From Candidatus Bipolaricaulota bacterium (GTDB taxonomy: Bacteria; Bipolaricaulota; Bipolaricaulia; UBA7950; UBA9294), in NCBI GenBank assembly GCA_021163015.1, contig JAGGXO010000084.1, positions 1-7,325 on the forward strand: 7,325 nucleotides of DNA, read 5' to 3'. The notes beneath the pieces are model-generated. The model was given only the letters and a program-made list of their open reading frames with translations, was not told where the DNA came from and did not search any database. This document shows, one piece after another, positions 1 through 6,275 of this stretch. Numbering within the stretch: the stretch's first letter is position 1; every line of letters begins with the position of its first letter. A program made the translations under genes and the position numbers.

Positions 1-1
1 A

Positions 2-1483
2 TTCGCTGTCGTTTCGGTCGTCCTGGTGGGGGGGCAATCTGACGGTGGGCTCCTGTGGTGGAGGGCCCATGAACCTATCTACATCTACGGAGATGATGCG
101 TTCACGCCGCAGAACGGTATTGTGTCGGGAAGCGGCAGTGCTGATGACCCGTATGTCATTGAGGGTTGGTACATCGATGTATCATCAACCGACTATGGAA
201 TATACGTCGATCACACGAGCGCGCACTTTGTGATCCGCAGTTGCGTGATCGAAAAGGCACGCGATGCCGGGATCTACTTGAACTCGGTGGCAAATGGACG
301 CATCGAAAAGTGCCAACTTAGCCTAGGAGAGGCGGGAGTACGGCTCTTGAACGCGAGCGGGAACGTCATCGAGGCAAGCGTGATCGCGAAGAACCACTAC
401 GGTGTCGTGATGATGCTTGGATCTCGAGATAACACGATTCAGGGTAACAGCTTCATCGACAACGGAAGCAACGGTCTGGACCAGCGGCACCTCAACACCT
501 GGTCTGCTACGAGCGGAAACTACTGGAGCGACTACACAGGAGCAGATGTAGATGGTGATGGGGTCGGCGATCAAGCATACAACGCCCTCTACGACCCGCA
601 CCCGCTGATGACTCCGCCCGTCGATTGGATGAAAGTCACGCCGCTGGCAGCGGGTCTCGCGGGGAATCCTGTGTCTCAAGCTGGCTCGATGATCATCACA
701 TCACAGATGCCAATCACGTTGAGTGCTAGTGATCCTGGAAGCGGGGTGGCAAGGATCCTCTACTCCATCAACGGAGAAGACTGGCAGCAGTATACGGGCC
801 CGTTCACCCTGAGCGGACCGGATGGCAAATATCACGTCTCCTACTACGGGATTGACAATCTGGGGAACGCCGAACCGGCGACAGAGCTTGAGTTCGTGTT
901 GGACAACAACCCGCCGCAGACCAGGATTACGTTCGGTGATCCTAGCTACAGCAATCAAGCCGGTCAGTGGTTGACCTCGAAAACACCCGTTGTGCTGGAC
1001 CTCCTCTCCGCATCGACCTACGGCATCACCAAGACCTACTACTCAATCGATGGTGGGGCGTGGAGGCGCTATGGCGGAGCGTTCCACGTTACAGGAACCG
1101 ACGGGCCACACCAGATAACCTACTACAGCCAAAATGCATCGGGCATGACCGAGGCGGTGCAAGTAATCACCGTGTTCAAGGACGATACGCCGCCGATGAC
1201 ACGCGGAAAACAGGGAATGACGGTACCGACCGTCGCTCCGCAGAGCAATGTAGCTCCTCCTACACCCTCCTCTCCTCCTGCTTCAGAGGCGCCAGAATCC
1301 CAGGTGCAGACTGAAGCATCCGCCACAACACCGCAGCCGGCACAGTCGGCTGCGGTGCCCGTCGTGGAATCGGAGAGCCCATCGCCCACAGCCAGCCCTG
1401 ACGCCACAAGCGAGGGAGCGCCCGATTCTTCGGACGCTTCTTTGCCCGCAGTGACCGTTCAAACTCAATCTACAACTGATTAG
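2..1483 (+). CDS. Secreted NosD-like beta-helix protein with two Ig-like repeats (5' end cut by window edge)
   Basis: The frame is open to the left edge, and the bases before the GTG at 26 encode a hydrophobic run (FAVVSVVL) that looks like the end of a signal peptide. The true start is therefore probably outside the window. Residues below are numbered from the GTG at 26. Residues about 45-160 form a right-handed beta-helix: short repeats such as DYGIYVDHT, DAGIYLNSV and NHYGVVMML alternate with asparagine-rich turns. It ends with the NosD-family signature GNYWSDY (164-170), followed by the acidic, Ca-loop-like stretch DVDGDGVGD. Two related Ig-like/OmpL47-type repeats follow (about 219-299 and 300-392); each has a YSI(N/D)G segment and closes with a DN/DD-xPP-xT motif. 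A Pro/Ser/Thr/Ala-rich tail (393-485) has no membrane anchor or sorting motif. The protein is likely extracytoplasmic. In the nitrous oxide reductase system NosD works with the ABC transporter NosFY, and here the next gene is also an ABC-2 permease. The ligand is unknown. Confidence 0.85.
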   Translation, partial: FAVVSVVLVGGQSDGGLLWWRAHEPIYIYGDDAFTPQNGIVSGSGSADDPYVIEGWYIDVSSTDYGIYVDHTSAHFVIRSCVIEKARDAGIYLNSVANGRIEKCQLSLGEAGVRLLNASGNVIEASVIAKNHYGVVMMLGSRDNTIQGNSFIDNGSNGLDQRHLNTWSATSGNYWSDYTGADVDGDGVGDQAYNALYDPHPLMTPPVDWMKVTPLAAGLAGNPVSQAGSMIITSQMPITLSASDPGSGVARILYSINGEDWQQYTGPFTLSGPDGKYHVSYYGIDNLGNAEPATELEFVLDNNPPQTRITFGDPSYSNQAGQWLTSKTPVVLDLLSASTYGITKTYYSIDGGAWRRYGGAFHVTGTDGPHQITYYSQNASGMTEAVQVITVFKDDTPPMTRGKQGMTVPTVAPQSNVAPPTPSSPPASEAPESQVQTEASATTPQPAQSAAVPVVESESPSPTASPDATSEGAPDSSDASLPAVTVQTQSTTD

Positions 1484-1488
1484 ACAAA

Positions 1489-2694
1489 ATGTGGAAGAAC
1501 GTCCGCCTTCTCTTCTCCAAAGAACTGATCGGTGCCGTGCGTGATCGGCGCACGCTAATTCTGACGGTTTTCTTCCCCCTCATCTTCTACCCGCTCATCG
1601 TCGGAGTGATGGGGCATTTCACCACTGCTGAGCAGGGCAAACTGGACGCAATGATCCCGACCGTTGTCGTTGTCGATCTCTCGGGCGATCAAACGTTCCA
1701 CGATCGAGTGCGGCAAGCAAGCGCTTTCTACGCGCTCTTCGTTCCCGATATCGAGACTGGCCTGCAGGATCTGCAAGACAAGAGCGGGCAGGTGATGATG
1801 TCGGTCGCAAAGGGGAGCGGAGGACCGGGGATCGGCCTTGATATCACCCTCTACTACGATCAGACCGACCAGATTGGTGTTGTCGCCGCGGCGCGGGTGC
1901 GCGATTTTCTGCAGGTGTACTTAAAGGACGTGCTGCGGGAGAAGCTTGATGAACTGGGAATGGACTACAGTTCCCTCTCCCCTCCGATCAATCTCACCGT
2001 ACAGAACGTCGCCAGCGGCGAATCGATGGGAAGGATGATCCTGAGCCGACTTCTGCCTTACTTCATGGTCCTGGCTATCCTCACTGGGGCGATGGGCCTA
2101 GGAGCGGAGATCACTGCAGGGGAGAAAGAACGAGGGACGATCGCCTCCCTCCTTGTGAGCCAGCTATCTCGCACCGAGATAGTCCTCGGCAAGTTTCTGA
2201 CCATCCTTACGGTCTCCCTCGTCTCATCCATCCTCTCTGAGATCGGGCTTCTGATCGGTGTGCACTTCTTCGGCGGAAGTCTGGCGGCAACGAGTGCCTC
2301 GCAAGGTGTGCAGGCGACCTTCTCCCTCAGCCTGGGAGCCTTTGGGTGGATGCTCGTCGTACTTGTCCCACTGGCGATTATCCTCTCGGCACTGGTCGTT
2401 ATTGTTGGAAGCTATGCCCGTAGCCAGAAAGAGGCGAGCACGTACCTAATGCCGATCTACATGGTGATCGTCCTCATCGGCCTCGTATCGATGAGTGGGG
2501 GAAGCACGTTCGTCGGAACGAGGTTTCTGATCCCGATCGCCAACGCACTCTACGCCCTACAGGAGATCATAGTCGGCAATCTCCAGTTCTCACATCTCGT
2601 GTATACGCTAGCGGCTAACATCATCTGTGGGGCTATCTTGATTGCTGCCTCCATTCGTGCGTTCAAGCGTGAAGCAGTCCTCTTCCGTAGCTAG
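1489..2694 (+). CDS. ABC-2 type transporter permease, NatB-like
   Basis: A 401-residue inner-membrane permease of an ABC exporter. A first membrane segment (about 22-42) is followed by a large extracytoplasmic domain (about 45-185), then five more membrane segments (about 188-208, 234-258, 283-309, 318-335 and 373-391). This matches the NatB/ABC2_membrane_3 layout. Family motifs are the coupling-helix region with AGEKERGT (210-217) followed by a LLVSQLSRTEIVLGK segment, the SYARSQKEASTYL stretch (308-320), and FLIPIANA (347-354). NatB pairs with the ATPase NatA in Na+ efflux in Bacillus, but many relatives export other or unknown substrates, so the substrate is left open. The ATG lies 5 bases after the stop of the NosD-like gene with no clear Shine-Dalgarno, which suggests coupled translation. 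No ATPase gene lies downstream, so it must be upstream of the window or elsewhere. Confidence 0.88.
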   Translation: MWKNVRLLFSKELIGAVRDRRTLILTVFFPLIFYPLIVGVMGHFTTAEQGKLDAMIPTVVVVDLSGDQTFHDRVRQASAFYALFVPDIETGLQDLQDKSGQVMMSVAKGSGGPGIGLDITLYYDQTDQIGVVAAARVRDFLQVYLKDVLREKLDELGMDYSSLSPPINLTVQNVASGESMGRMILSRLLPYFMVLAILTGAMGLGAEITAGEKERGTIASLLVSQLSRTEIVLGKFLTILTVSLVSSILSEIGLLIGVHFFGGSLAATSASQGVQATFSLSLGAFGWMLVVLVPLAIILSALVVIVGSYARSQKEASTYLMPIYMVIVLIGLVSMSGGSTFVGTRFLIPIANALYALQEIIVGNLQFSHLVYTLAANIICGAILIAASIRAFKREAVLFRS

Positions 2695-2943
2695 TCAATT
2701 CCTTATTCGATCAAGAGGCAGGTGCTTCAGTTCTAGCTGACAAATGGATGCCAATAGAACTCACTACGAAGGACAGGCAGAATGAAGCTCGATTGGCTGT
2801 CTAATGCGGTAATTGGTTGTCGACTGTCATCAATCCTAAGAGCAGGGGCAAGCGTTTCGTCCTCTGACCTCTCCCTGCCCTTCGCCGTGAAGCACCCTTA
2901 TCTCTCAATGGAATCTGGCGCTTCACCCTTTCTCATTTGCTAC
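2695..2943. other. Convergent intergenic gap, no recognised gene or clear terminator
   Basis: This stretch separates the plus-strand permease from the minus-strand dGTPase gene, so both transcripts should end here. I see only weak inverted repeats: GTGAAGC at 2887-2893 against GCTTCAC at 2920-2926, and GCAGGG at 2842-2847 against CCCTGC at 2873-2878. Neither is followed by a T-run on either strand, so no intrinsic terminator is called. Confidence 0.5.
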
Positions 2944-4098
2944 CTAGTCAGGCAGAGGAATACCTCCGATCACCTGCGCGTACGTCTTGAACGCAAATCG
3001 ATCGGTCATGCCAGCGATGTAGTCCCGCACGATTGGACGCAGCAGAGCCTCTTGATCCTTGCCTTCGGCCCCCACTAGATCATCTCTCTTGGGCGCAGTA
3101 ACTGCTGTCGGCAGGAGCCGCCAATCGCTGATGAACGCGCGGTACAGCTCCTCGATGATCCTGATCCCCTGCTTGCGCATGCGTCGCACGCGGTAGTCAT
3201 CGTAGAAGTTCTCGTACAGGTAGTTGGAAAGTTCCTCCTTTTCCTGCTTGATTTCAGGGGAGAAGTCGACGAGCAGCTCTGCATGTTCGCGCACATCATC
3301 AGGAGAGTTGATCGAGAACTGCACCAAACGCTCCGCAGTCGCACTGACGACATCAGTTACAAGGAGGGGGATCACGTGACGGAGCCAGGCTTGTTCTCCT
3401 GCCAGACTGAGGCGTTTGGCGATTCTCAATCGGCGCAGATCTGCCTGATCTAGGATTCCGGCTCGCAGACCGTCGTCTAGATCATGACTGATGAACGCGA
3501 TAGGATCTGCCATGTTGATCACTTGCGCTTCGAGCGACGGCATCACTGTGGGCTCAAGGTGGGAAAAGCTGTCAGGATCGAGCATGATCTTCCATATGAC
3601 GTGCTTGAGGATCCCTTCACGCACCTCAAACGTCAGGTTGAGTCCCGGCTGATCGGGGTACGAGTCTTCGAGTTCTTCCACCACGCGTATGCCTTGCTCG
3701 TAGTGGCGAAAGCCTTCAGGAAGGAGAGAGTTCAGGGCGTCCTCGCCCGAATGGCCAAACGGAGTGTGCCCAAGGTCGTGTCCCAGAGCAATCGCTCCCG
3801 CCAGGTCAAGATTCAGTCCAAGAGCGGAGGCGATAGTCTGCCCGATCTGCCACACTTCGAGTGAATGCGTAAGGCGAGTGCGGTAATGGTCACCCTCGTG
3901 ATTGACGAAGACTTGTGTCTTGTACTCCAACCGCCGAAACGCCTTACAGTGGATGATCCGGTCGCGATCGCGCTGAAACACCGTGCGGATCGTGTCAGGC
4001 TCGATTGGGCAATCTCTTCCACGGCTCTTTACACTGTGAACGGCGTATGCTGCCAGCTCACGACATTCACGCGCTTCGACTTCCTGCCGCACGTTCAT
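2944..4098 (-). CDS. dgt: Deoxyguanosinetriphosphate triphosphohydrolase-like protein (HD domain)
   Basis: A 384-residue member of the bacterial dGTPase-like branch of the HD superfamily, the usual full length for the shorter class. The family hydrolyses dNTPs to deoxynucleoside plus tripolyphosphate, adjusting the nucleotide pool; the preferred dNTP of this one cannot be read from sequence. Metal-binding HD residues are in place: H78 (RLTHSLEV), H107-D108 (LGHDLGHTPFGH, with H111 and H116), and D206 in ISHDLDD. Other conserved parts are the N-terminal RDRDRIIHCKAFRRLEYKTQVF segment beginning at residue 43, EGILKH (161-166) and the C-terminal DYIAGMTDR (359-367). The ATG overlaps the smpB stop as ATGA, and an AGGAG 7 bases upstream (4106-4110) lies inside the end of smpB. 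This supports the start and translational coupling. Function by family is firm; the symbol is used loosely, since this is not the E. coli-type enzyme. Confidence 0.92.
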   Translation of the reverse strand: MNVRQEVEARECRELAAYAVHSVKSRGRDCPIEPDTIRTVFQRDRDRIIHCKAFRRLEYKTQVFVNHEGDHYRTRLTHSLEVWQIGQTIASALGLNLDLAGAIALGHDLGHTPFGHSGEDALNSLLPEGFRHYEQGIRVVEELEDSYPDQPGLNLTFEVREGILKHVIWKIMLDPDSFSHLEPTVMPSLEAQVINMADPIAFISHDLDDGLRAGILDQADLRRLRIAKRLSLAGEQAWLRHVIPLLVTDVVSATAERLVQFSINSPDDVREHAELLVDFSPEIKQEKEELSNYLYENFYDDYRVRRMRKQGIRIIEELYRAFISDWRLLPTAVTAPKRDDLVGAEGKDQEALLRPIVRDYIAGMTDRFAFKTYAQVIGGIPLPD

Positions 4099-4562
4099 AC
4101 CTGTTCTCCTCGGTTGTAGCGCTTCATCGCCTCTTGCGTGCGGCGGCGTTCGTCATCATCGCGCAGCTTGCGACGCTTGTCGTAGGTGTGCTTCCCTCTT
4201 CCCAGGCCCAATTCGATCTTGGCATGCCCCTTGCTGAAGTAGACACGCAGGGGAATGAGGGTATGTCCCCTCTCCTTGACCTTCGTCTGAAGCCGCATGA
4301 TCTCACGCTTGTGAAGGAGGAGACGCCGATCTCGATCGGGCTCGACGTTGTACGTCGACGCCTGTTTGTACGGGGCGATATGCACACCACGCAGGGTTAC
4401 TTCACCGTTTCTGATCACGGCGTAGCCGTCCTGAAGCGAGCAGCTCCCATTGCGTAAGCTCTTCACCTCGCTTCCGACAAGGACGATCCCTGCCTCGATC
4501 GTATCTATGATCTCATACTCGTGGCGAGCTTTGCGATTGGTTGCGACAACCTTGACATTCAT
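4095..4562 (-). CDS. smpB: SsrA (tmRNA)-binding protein SmpB
   Basis: A 155-residue small basic protein that binds tmRNA and brings it to stalled ribosomes for trans-translation. The whole length aligns with the family: NRKARHEYEI (9-18), EAGIVLVGSEVKSLRNG (23-39), HIAPYKQ (61-67), the EPDRDRRLLLHKREI segment (74-88), the IPLRVYFSKGHAKIELGLG core (103-121), and GRGKHTYDKR (121-130). A basic tail (131-155) is the part that enters the mRNA channel in known SmpB proteins. The start gives the normal N-terminus, but no Shine-Dalgarno precedes it (GTAGCCTTGCCGC before the ATG). A weak extended -10-like TGGTATCGT (4580-4588) would give a very short leader. smpB overlaps the dGTPase gene by 4 bases. 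The tmRNA gene ssrA, often near smpB, was not found in the window. Confidence 0.97.
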   Translation of the reverse strand: MNVKVVATNRKARHEYEIIDTIEAGIVLVGSEVKSLRNGSCSLQDGYAVIRNGEVTLRGVHIAPYKQASTYNVEPDRDRRLLLHKREIMRLQTKVKERGHTLIPLRVYFSKGHAKIELGLGRGKHTYDKRRKLRDDDERRRTQEAMKRYNRGEQV

Positions 4563-4691
4563 GCGGCAAGGCTACAACAACGATACCAATCGCGCAACCT
4601 GCTCACGCCTGTGACAGTCGATAGAGAAATGCACAGCGAGTGAGCCCCCCTACAGCAGGTCGGCCACTTTCAAGCTCTCATCCCCTAAATC

Positions 4692-4706
4692 CACTTCCAT
4701 GAAGTG
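4692..4706. repeat. Short inverted repeat (CACTTC-CAT-GAAGTG)
   Basis: A perfect 6-base-pair stem with a 3-base loop CAT. Flanking TCCA and TGGA could extend it with a bulge. It has no T-run on either side, so it does not look like a terminator. It shares the CAT loop with the hairpin at 4858-4874. Confidence 0.5.
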
Positions 4707-4738
4707 CTGGATACGCTATACGGGCACATACATTCAAT

Positions 4739-4773
4739 CCCCTACAGGGGTTGATTCCCCGCCCCTTGGGGCG
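4739..4773. repeat. Two adjacent GC-rich hairpins
   Basis: The first is CCCC-TACA-GGGG (4739-4750). The second is CGCCC-CTTG-GGGCG (4760-4773). The GGGG of the first and the CCCC before the second can also pair (GGGG-TTGATT-CCCC), so alternative folds compete. Spacing and composition resemble REP-like palindromic units rather than a terminator. Confidence 0.6.
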
Positions 4774-4795
4774 TGCTTCTCACAAAGCTTCTTGA

Positions 4796-4820
4796 TACAC
4801 CGTCCGCTTGCGGCGGGGTA
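4796..4820. repeat. Imperfect hairpin around CCGCTTGCGG
   Basis: The core CCGC-TT-GCGG (4804-4813) is extended by G4802-C4814, C4801-G4815 and C4800-G4816. After one A-G mismatch, pairing continues with C4798-G4818, A4797-T4819 and T4796-A4820. T4803 is bulged. The pattern looks like a once-perfect palindrome that has decayed by an inserted base and a substitution. It is flanked by further hairpins of the same style. Confidence 0.6.
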
Positions 4821-4857
4821 GTTCATTTTCCGCCACCGAAGTTACACCGGCAAGACA

Positions 4858-4874
4858 GCAGCCCCATGGGCTGC
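4858..4874. repeat. Perfect hairpin GCAGCCC-CAT-GGGCTGC
   Basis: A perfect 7-base-pair stem with a 3-base loop CAT. It is followed by GAACGAAG, not a T-run, so it is unlikely to be an intrinsic terminator on the plus strand; the minus side (TGTCTTGCC) is no better. It belongs to the same cluster of palindromes as 4739-4820. Confidence 0.6.
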
Positions 4875-5000
4875 GAACGAAGATGATAAAGGAGTCAAGT
4901 CCCCGGAAAGCCGCATGGATAAGGGACACACAACTCGAGATGCGACCTAAGAAGGCGATTCCTGACGCAAGCAAACCCAGCACAGTTGGCATCTGCTCCA

Positions 5001-5036
5001 CTCTGCGTGTTCTTCGTGCACTTCGTGGTGAATTCT
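5001..5036. repeat. Three 9-base tandem units ending in CGTG, then GTGAATTC
   Basis: Units at 5001-5009, 5010-5018 and 5019-5027 share the pattern nnCTTCGTG (the first has TGCGTG), followed by GTGAATTCTCC. On the other strand this reads as GAATTCACCACGAAG followed by related CACGAAG units. I recall similar CACGAAG-type degenerate repeats between genes in many environmental bacterial genomes, but cannot check this here. A three-unit run at a 9-base period is visible directly. Confidence 0.55.
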
Positions 5037-5066
5037 CCTTTGAATCACCCCACACAAGCAGCTCAA

Positions 5067-6275
5067 TTACTGATCAACATCAAGTGGGATGCGAACCTTT
5101 CCGTACACCCCATCGTAGCCAGGGGTGATCTCCACATCTCCCGAGCTGACGCACATGATCCCCTGCAGTATGCGCGGAGGGACACGACCCTGCAGTTCTT
5201 CCAGGGGAAGGTCTAGCAAGATGCGAAACTCGTCTCCGAATTCCTCGATCAGGTGCGCGTACTCTCGAGCGACGGTCTTTGTCTTGACTCCAACTCCGAC
5301 AGCTTGGGAGACGATCTCCTCCAGAGGAACTAAATTGCGATACGGAGGACAAATGCTGGCCCCCCGCACATCCTGACGATCTGCCAAGTCCTCCACTCGG
5401 TGCATTACGCCAATCGTCAGCGGCTTACCACACACGGGGCAAATGTTGTTGTGCGCCATCGCCTCGCGCGGGGAGAGGACAACACCACACTTGCGGTGGC
5501 CGTCGTAGTGATACTTCCCTTCCTGTGGGTAGAACTCAATCGTCCCCAAGAAGCGCGCTCTATCGCGCGTCTTCATCGCCTCGATGATGCTGTCGTAACT
5601 TGGCTTGGGAAGGTCGAACAGCGTCGCTTCACGCCCGAGTTTGCTCGGGGAATGTGCATCAGAGTTGGAGATCAGCGTGAGGCCATCAAGAGCAGACAAT
5701 CGCGAGCTCATCGGTGGATCGCTCGATAGCCCGGTCTCGATGGCGAAGATACGGCCGGTGTATTCTCCAAAGCATTCTTCGAGCGAATCAAAACCCGAAC
5801 GTGAGCCGAAGACGGAGAACCACGGCGTCCACGCATGCGCTGGGATAAGCTCGGCGCTCTCCTCCGCACTCCATACAACCTCCGCTAAACGCTGTGCGGA
5901 GATACCAAGAATGGGACGCCCATCGGAGGCAAGATTACCGATCATGCTCAGGTCATGGTTGATCCGCTCCACAGCCTCAAACGAAGGAGCGAGAATTAGG
6001 ATGTGCACCTTGCGCACCTTCCCGTCCTGCCTCCAAATGAGGCTAATCTCGCTAGTGAGCATGAAACGTACCCCGCCGTAGCGAAAGAGACCATTCCCTT
6101 CAGGCACAAGCCGGTCCTTCAGCTCCTTGAGCCACTGTGGGTGCGTGAAATCGCCACTCCCGAGAAGTCCAATCCCCTTGATTCTTGCCCAATGAGCAAG
6201 CGATACCAGGTCCATCTGCGGGCTGGTCGCGCGGCTGAAGCGGGAGTGGATGTGCAGATCAGCGATCAGGCGCAT
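5067..6275 (-). CDS. Endonuclease Q family protein (PHP domain plus zinc-binding segment)
   Basis: A 402-residue homologue of EndoQ, the enzyme described from Pyrococcus furiosus and Bacillus pumilus that nicks DNA 5' of deaminated bases (uracil, hypoxanthine, xanthine) and abasic sites. The PHP metal site is complete: H8 and H10 (DLHIH), D42 (GSGDFTH), E76 (TSEIS), H91 (KVHIL), H147 (PAHAWTPW), D206 and H208 (SNSDAHS). The family zinc-binding part follows: C263 (HRKCG), C279 and C282 (CPVCGKPLTIGVMHRVEDLA), with H292 or C309 as possible further ligands. A C-terminal domain follows (310-402). Length fits known EndoQ proteins (about 390-425). The start places DLHIH at the usual position, after a GAGG four bases upstream, and it overlaps the end of the lipoprotein gene by 17 bases. 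Older databases label this family as PHP or even helicase-related protein; the EndoQ call rests on motif order and is strong but not experimental. Confidence 0.88.
   Translation of the reverse strand: MRLIADLHIHSRFSRATSPQMDLVSLAHWARIKGIGLLGSGDFTHPQWLKELKDRLVPEGNGLFRYGGVRFMLTSEISLIWRQDGKVRKVHILILAPSFEAVERINHDLSMIGNLASDGRPILGISAQRLAEVVWSAEESAELIPAHAWTPWFSVFGSRSGFDSLEECFGEYTGRIFAIETGLSSDPPMSSRLSALDGLTLISNSDAHSPSKLGREATLFDLPKPSYDSIIEAMKTRDRARFLGTIEFYPQEGKYHYDGHRKCGVVLSPREAMAHNNICPVCGKPLTIGVMHRVEDLADRQDVRGASICPPYRNLVPLEEIVSQAVGVGVKTKTVAREYAHLIEEFGDEFRILLDLPLEELQGRVPPRILQGIMCVSSGDVEITPGYDGVYGKVRIPLDVDQ

Larger units (their letters stand above)
4563..5066. other. 504-base intergenic region rich in short inverted and direct repeats
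   Basis: No convincing gene lies between smpB and the endonuclease Q gene, although neighbouring genes are packed with overlaps or short gaps. The stretch holds a string of short hairpins (4692-4874) and a 9-base tandem repeat (5001-5036), listed separately. Minus-strand frame 4780-5055 is open for 91 codons, but it runs through these repeats and shows no recognisable domain, so it is not called as a gene. I looked for tmRNA and tRNA features (terminal CCA, T-arm, paired acceptor) and did not find them. The smpB promoter must lie here unless transcription reads through from the endonuclease Q gene. Confidence 0.7.

Noticed and set aside
26..1483. GTG at 26 as the true start of the NosD-like gene
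   Set aside because: The hydrophobic codons just upstream are in frame and look like the end of a signal peptide, so the start is most likely outside the window.
2689..2738. AGCTAG/CTAGCT inverted repeat after the permease stop
   Set aside because: Only 6 bases, widely spaced and without a T-run; expected by chance.
2887..2926. Hairpin GTGAAGC/GCTTCAC as a terminator for the dGTPase gene
   Set aside because: The loop is 26 bases and there is no T-run on either strand.
2782..3078. Plus-strand 98-codon frame after the permease
   Set aside because: More than a third runs antisense through the well-supported dGTPase gene, and the rest has no recognisable domain or good ribosome site.
4005..4457. 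Plus-strand 150-codon frame
   Set aside because: It is antisense to smpB and the start of the dGTPase gene, both of which are full-length family members.
4580..4609. Promoter directly before smpB (TTGCGC with TAGCCT, or an extended -10-like TGGTATCGT)
   Set aside because: The matches are weak and would leave a leader of about 10 bases without a ribosome site; not strong enough to annotate.
4741..4775. Possible tRNA or tmRNA end, because GGGGTTGATTCCCC resembles a T-arm
   Set aside because: The loop is 6 bases and lacks the TTC-A pattern, with no acceptor pairing and no CCA. It fits better as one of the local palindromes.
5605..6081. Plus-strand 158-codon frame
   Set aside because: It is the antisense shadow of the endonuclease Q gene, whose metal-site motifs are intact.
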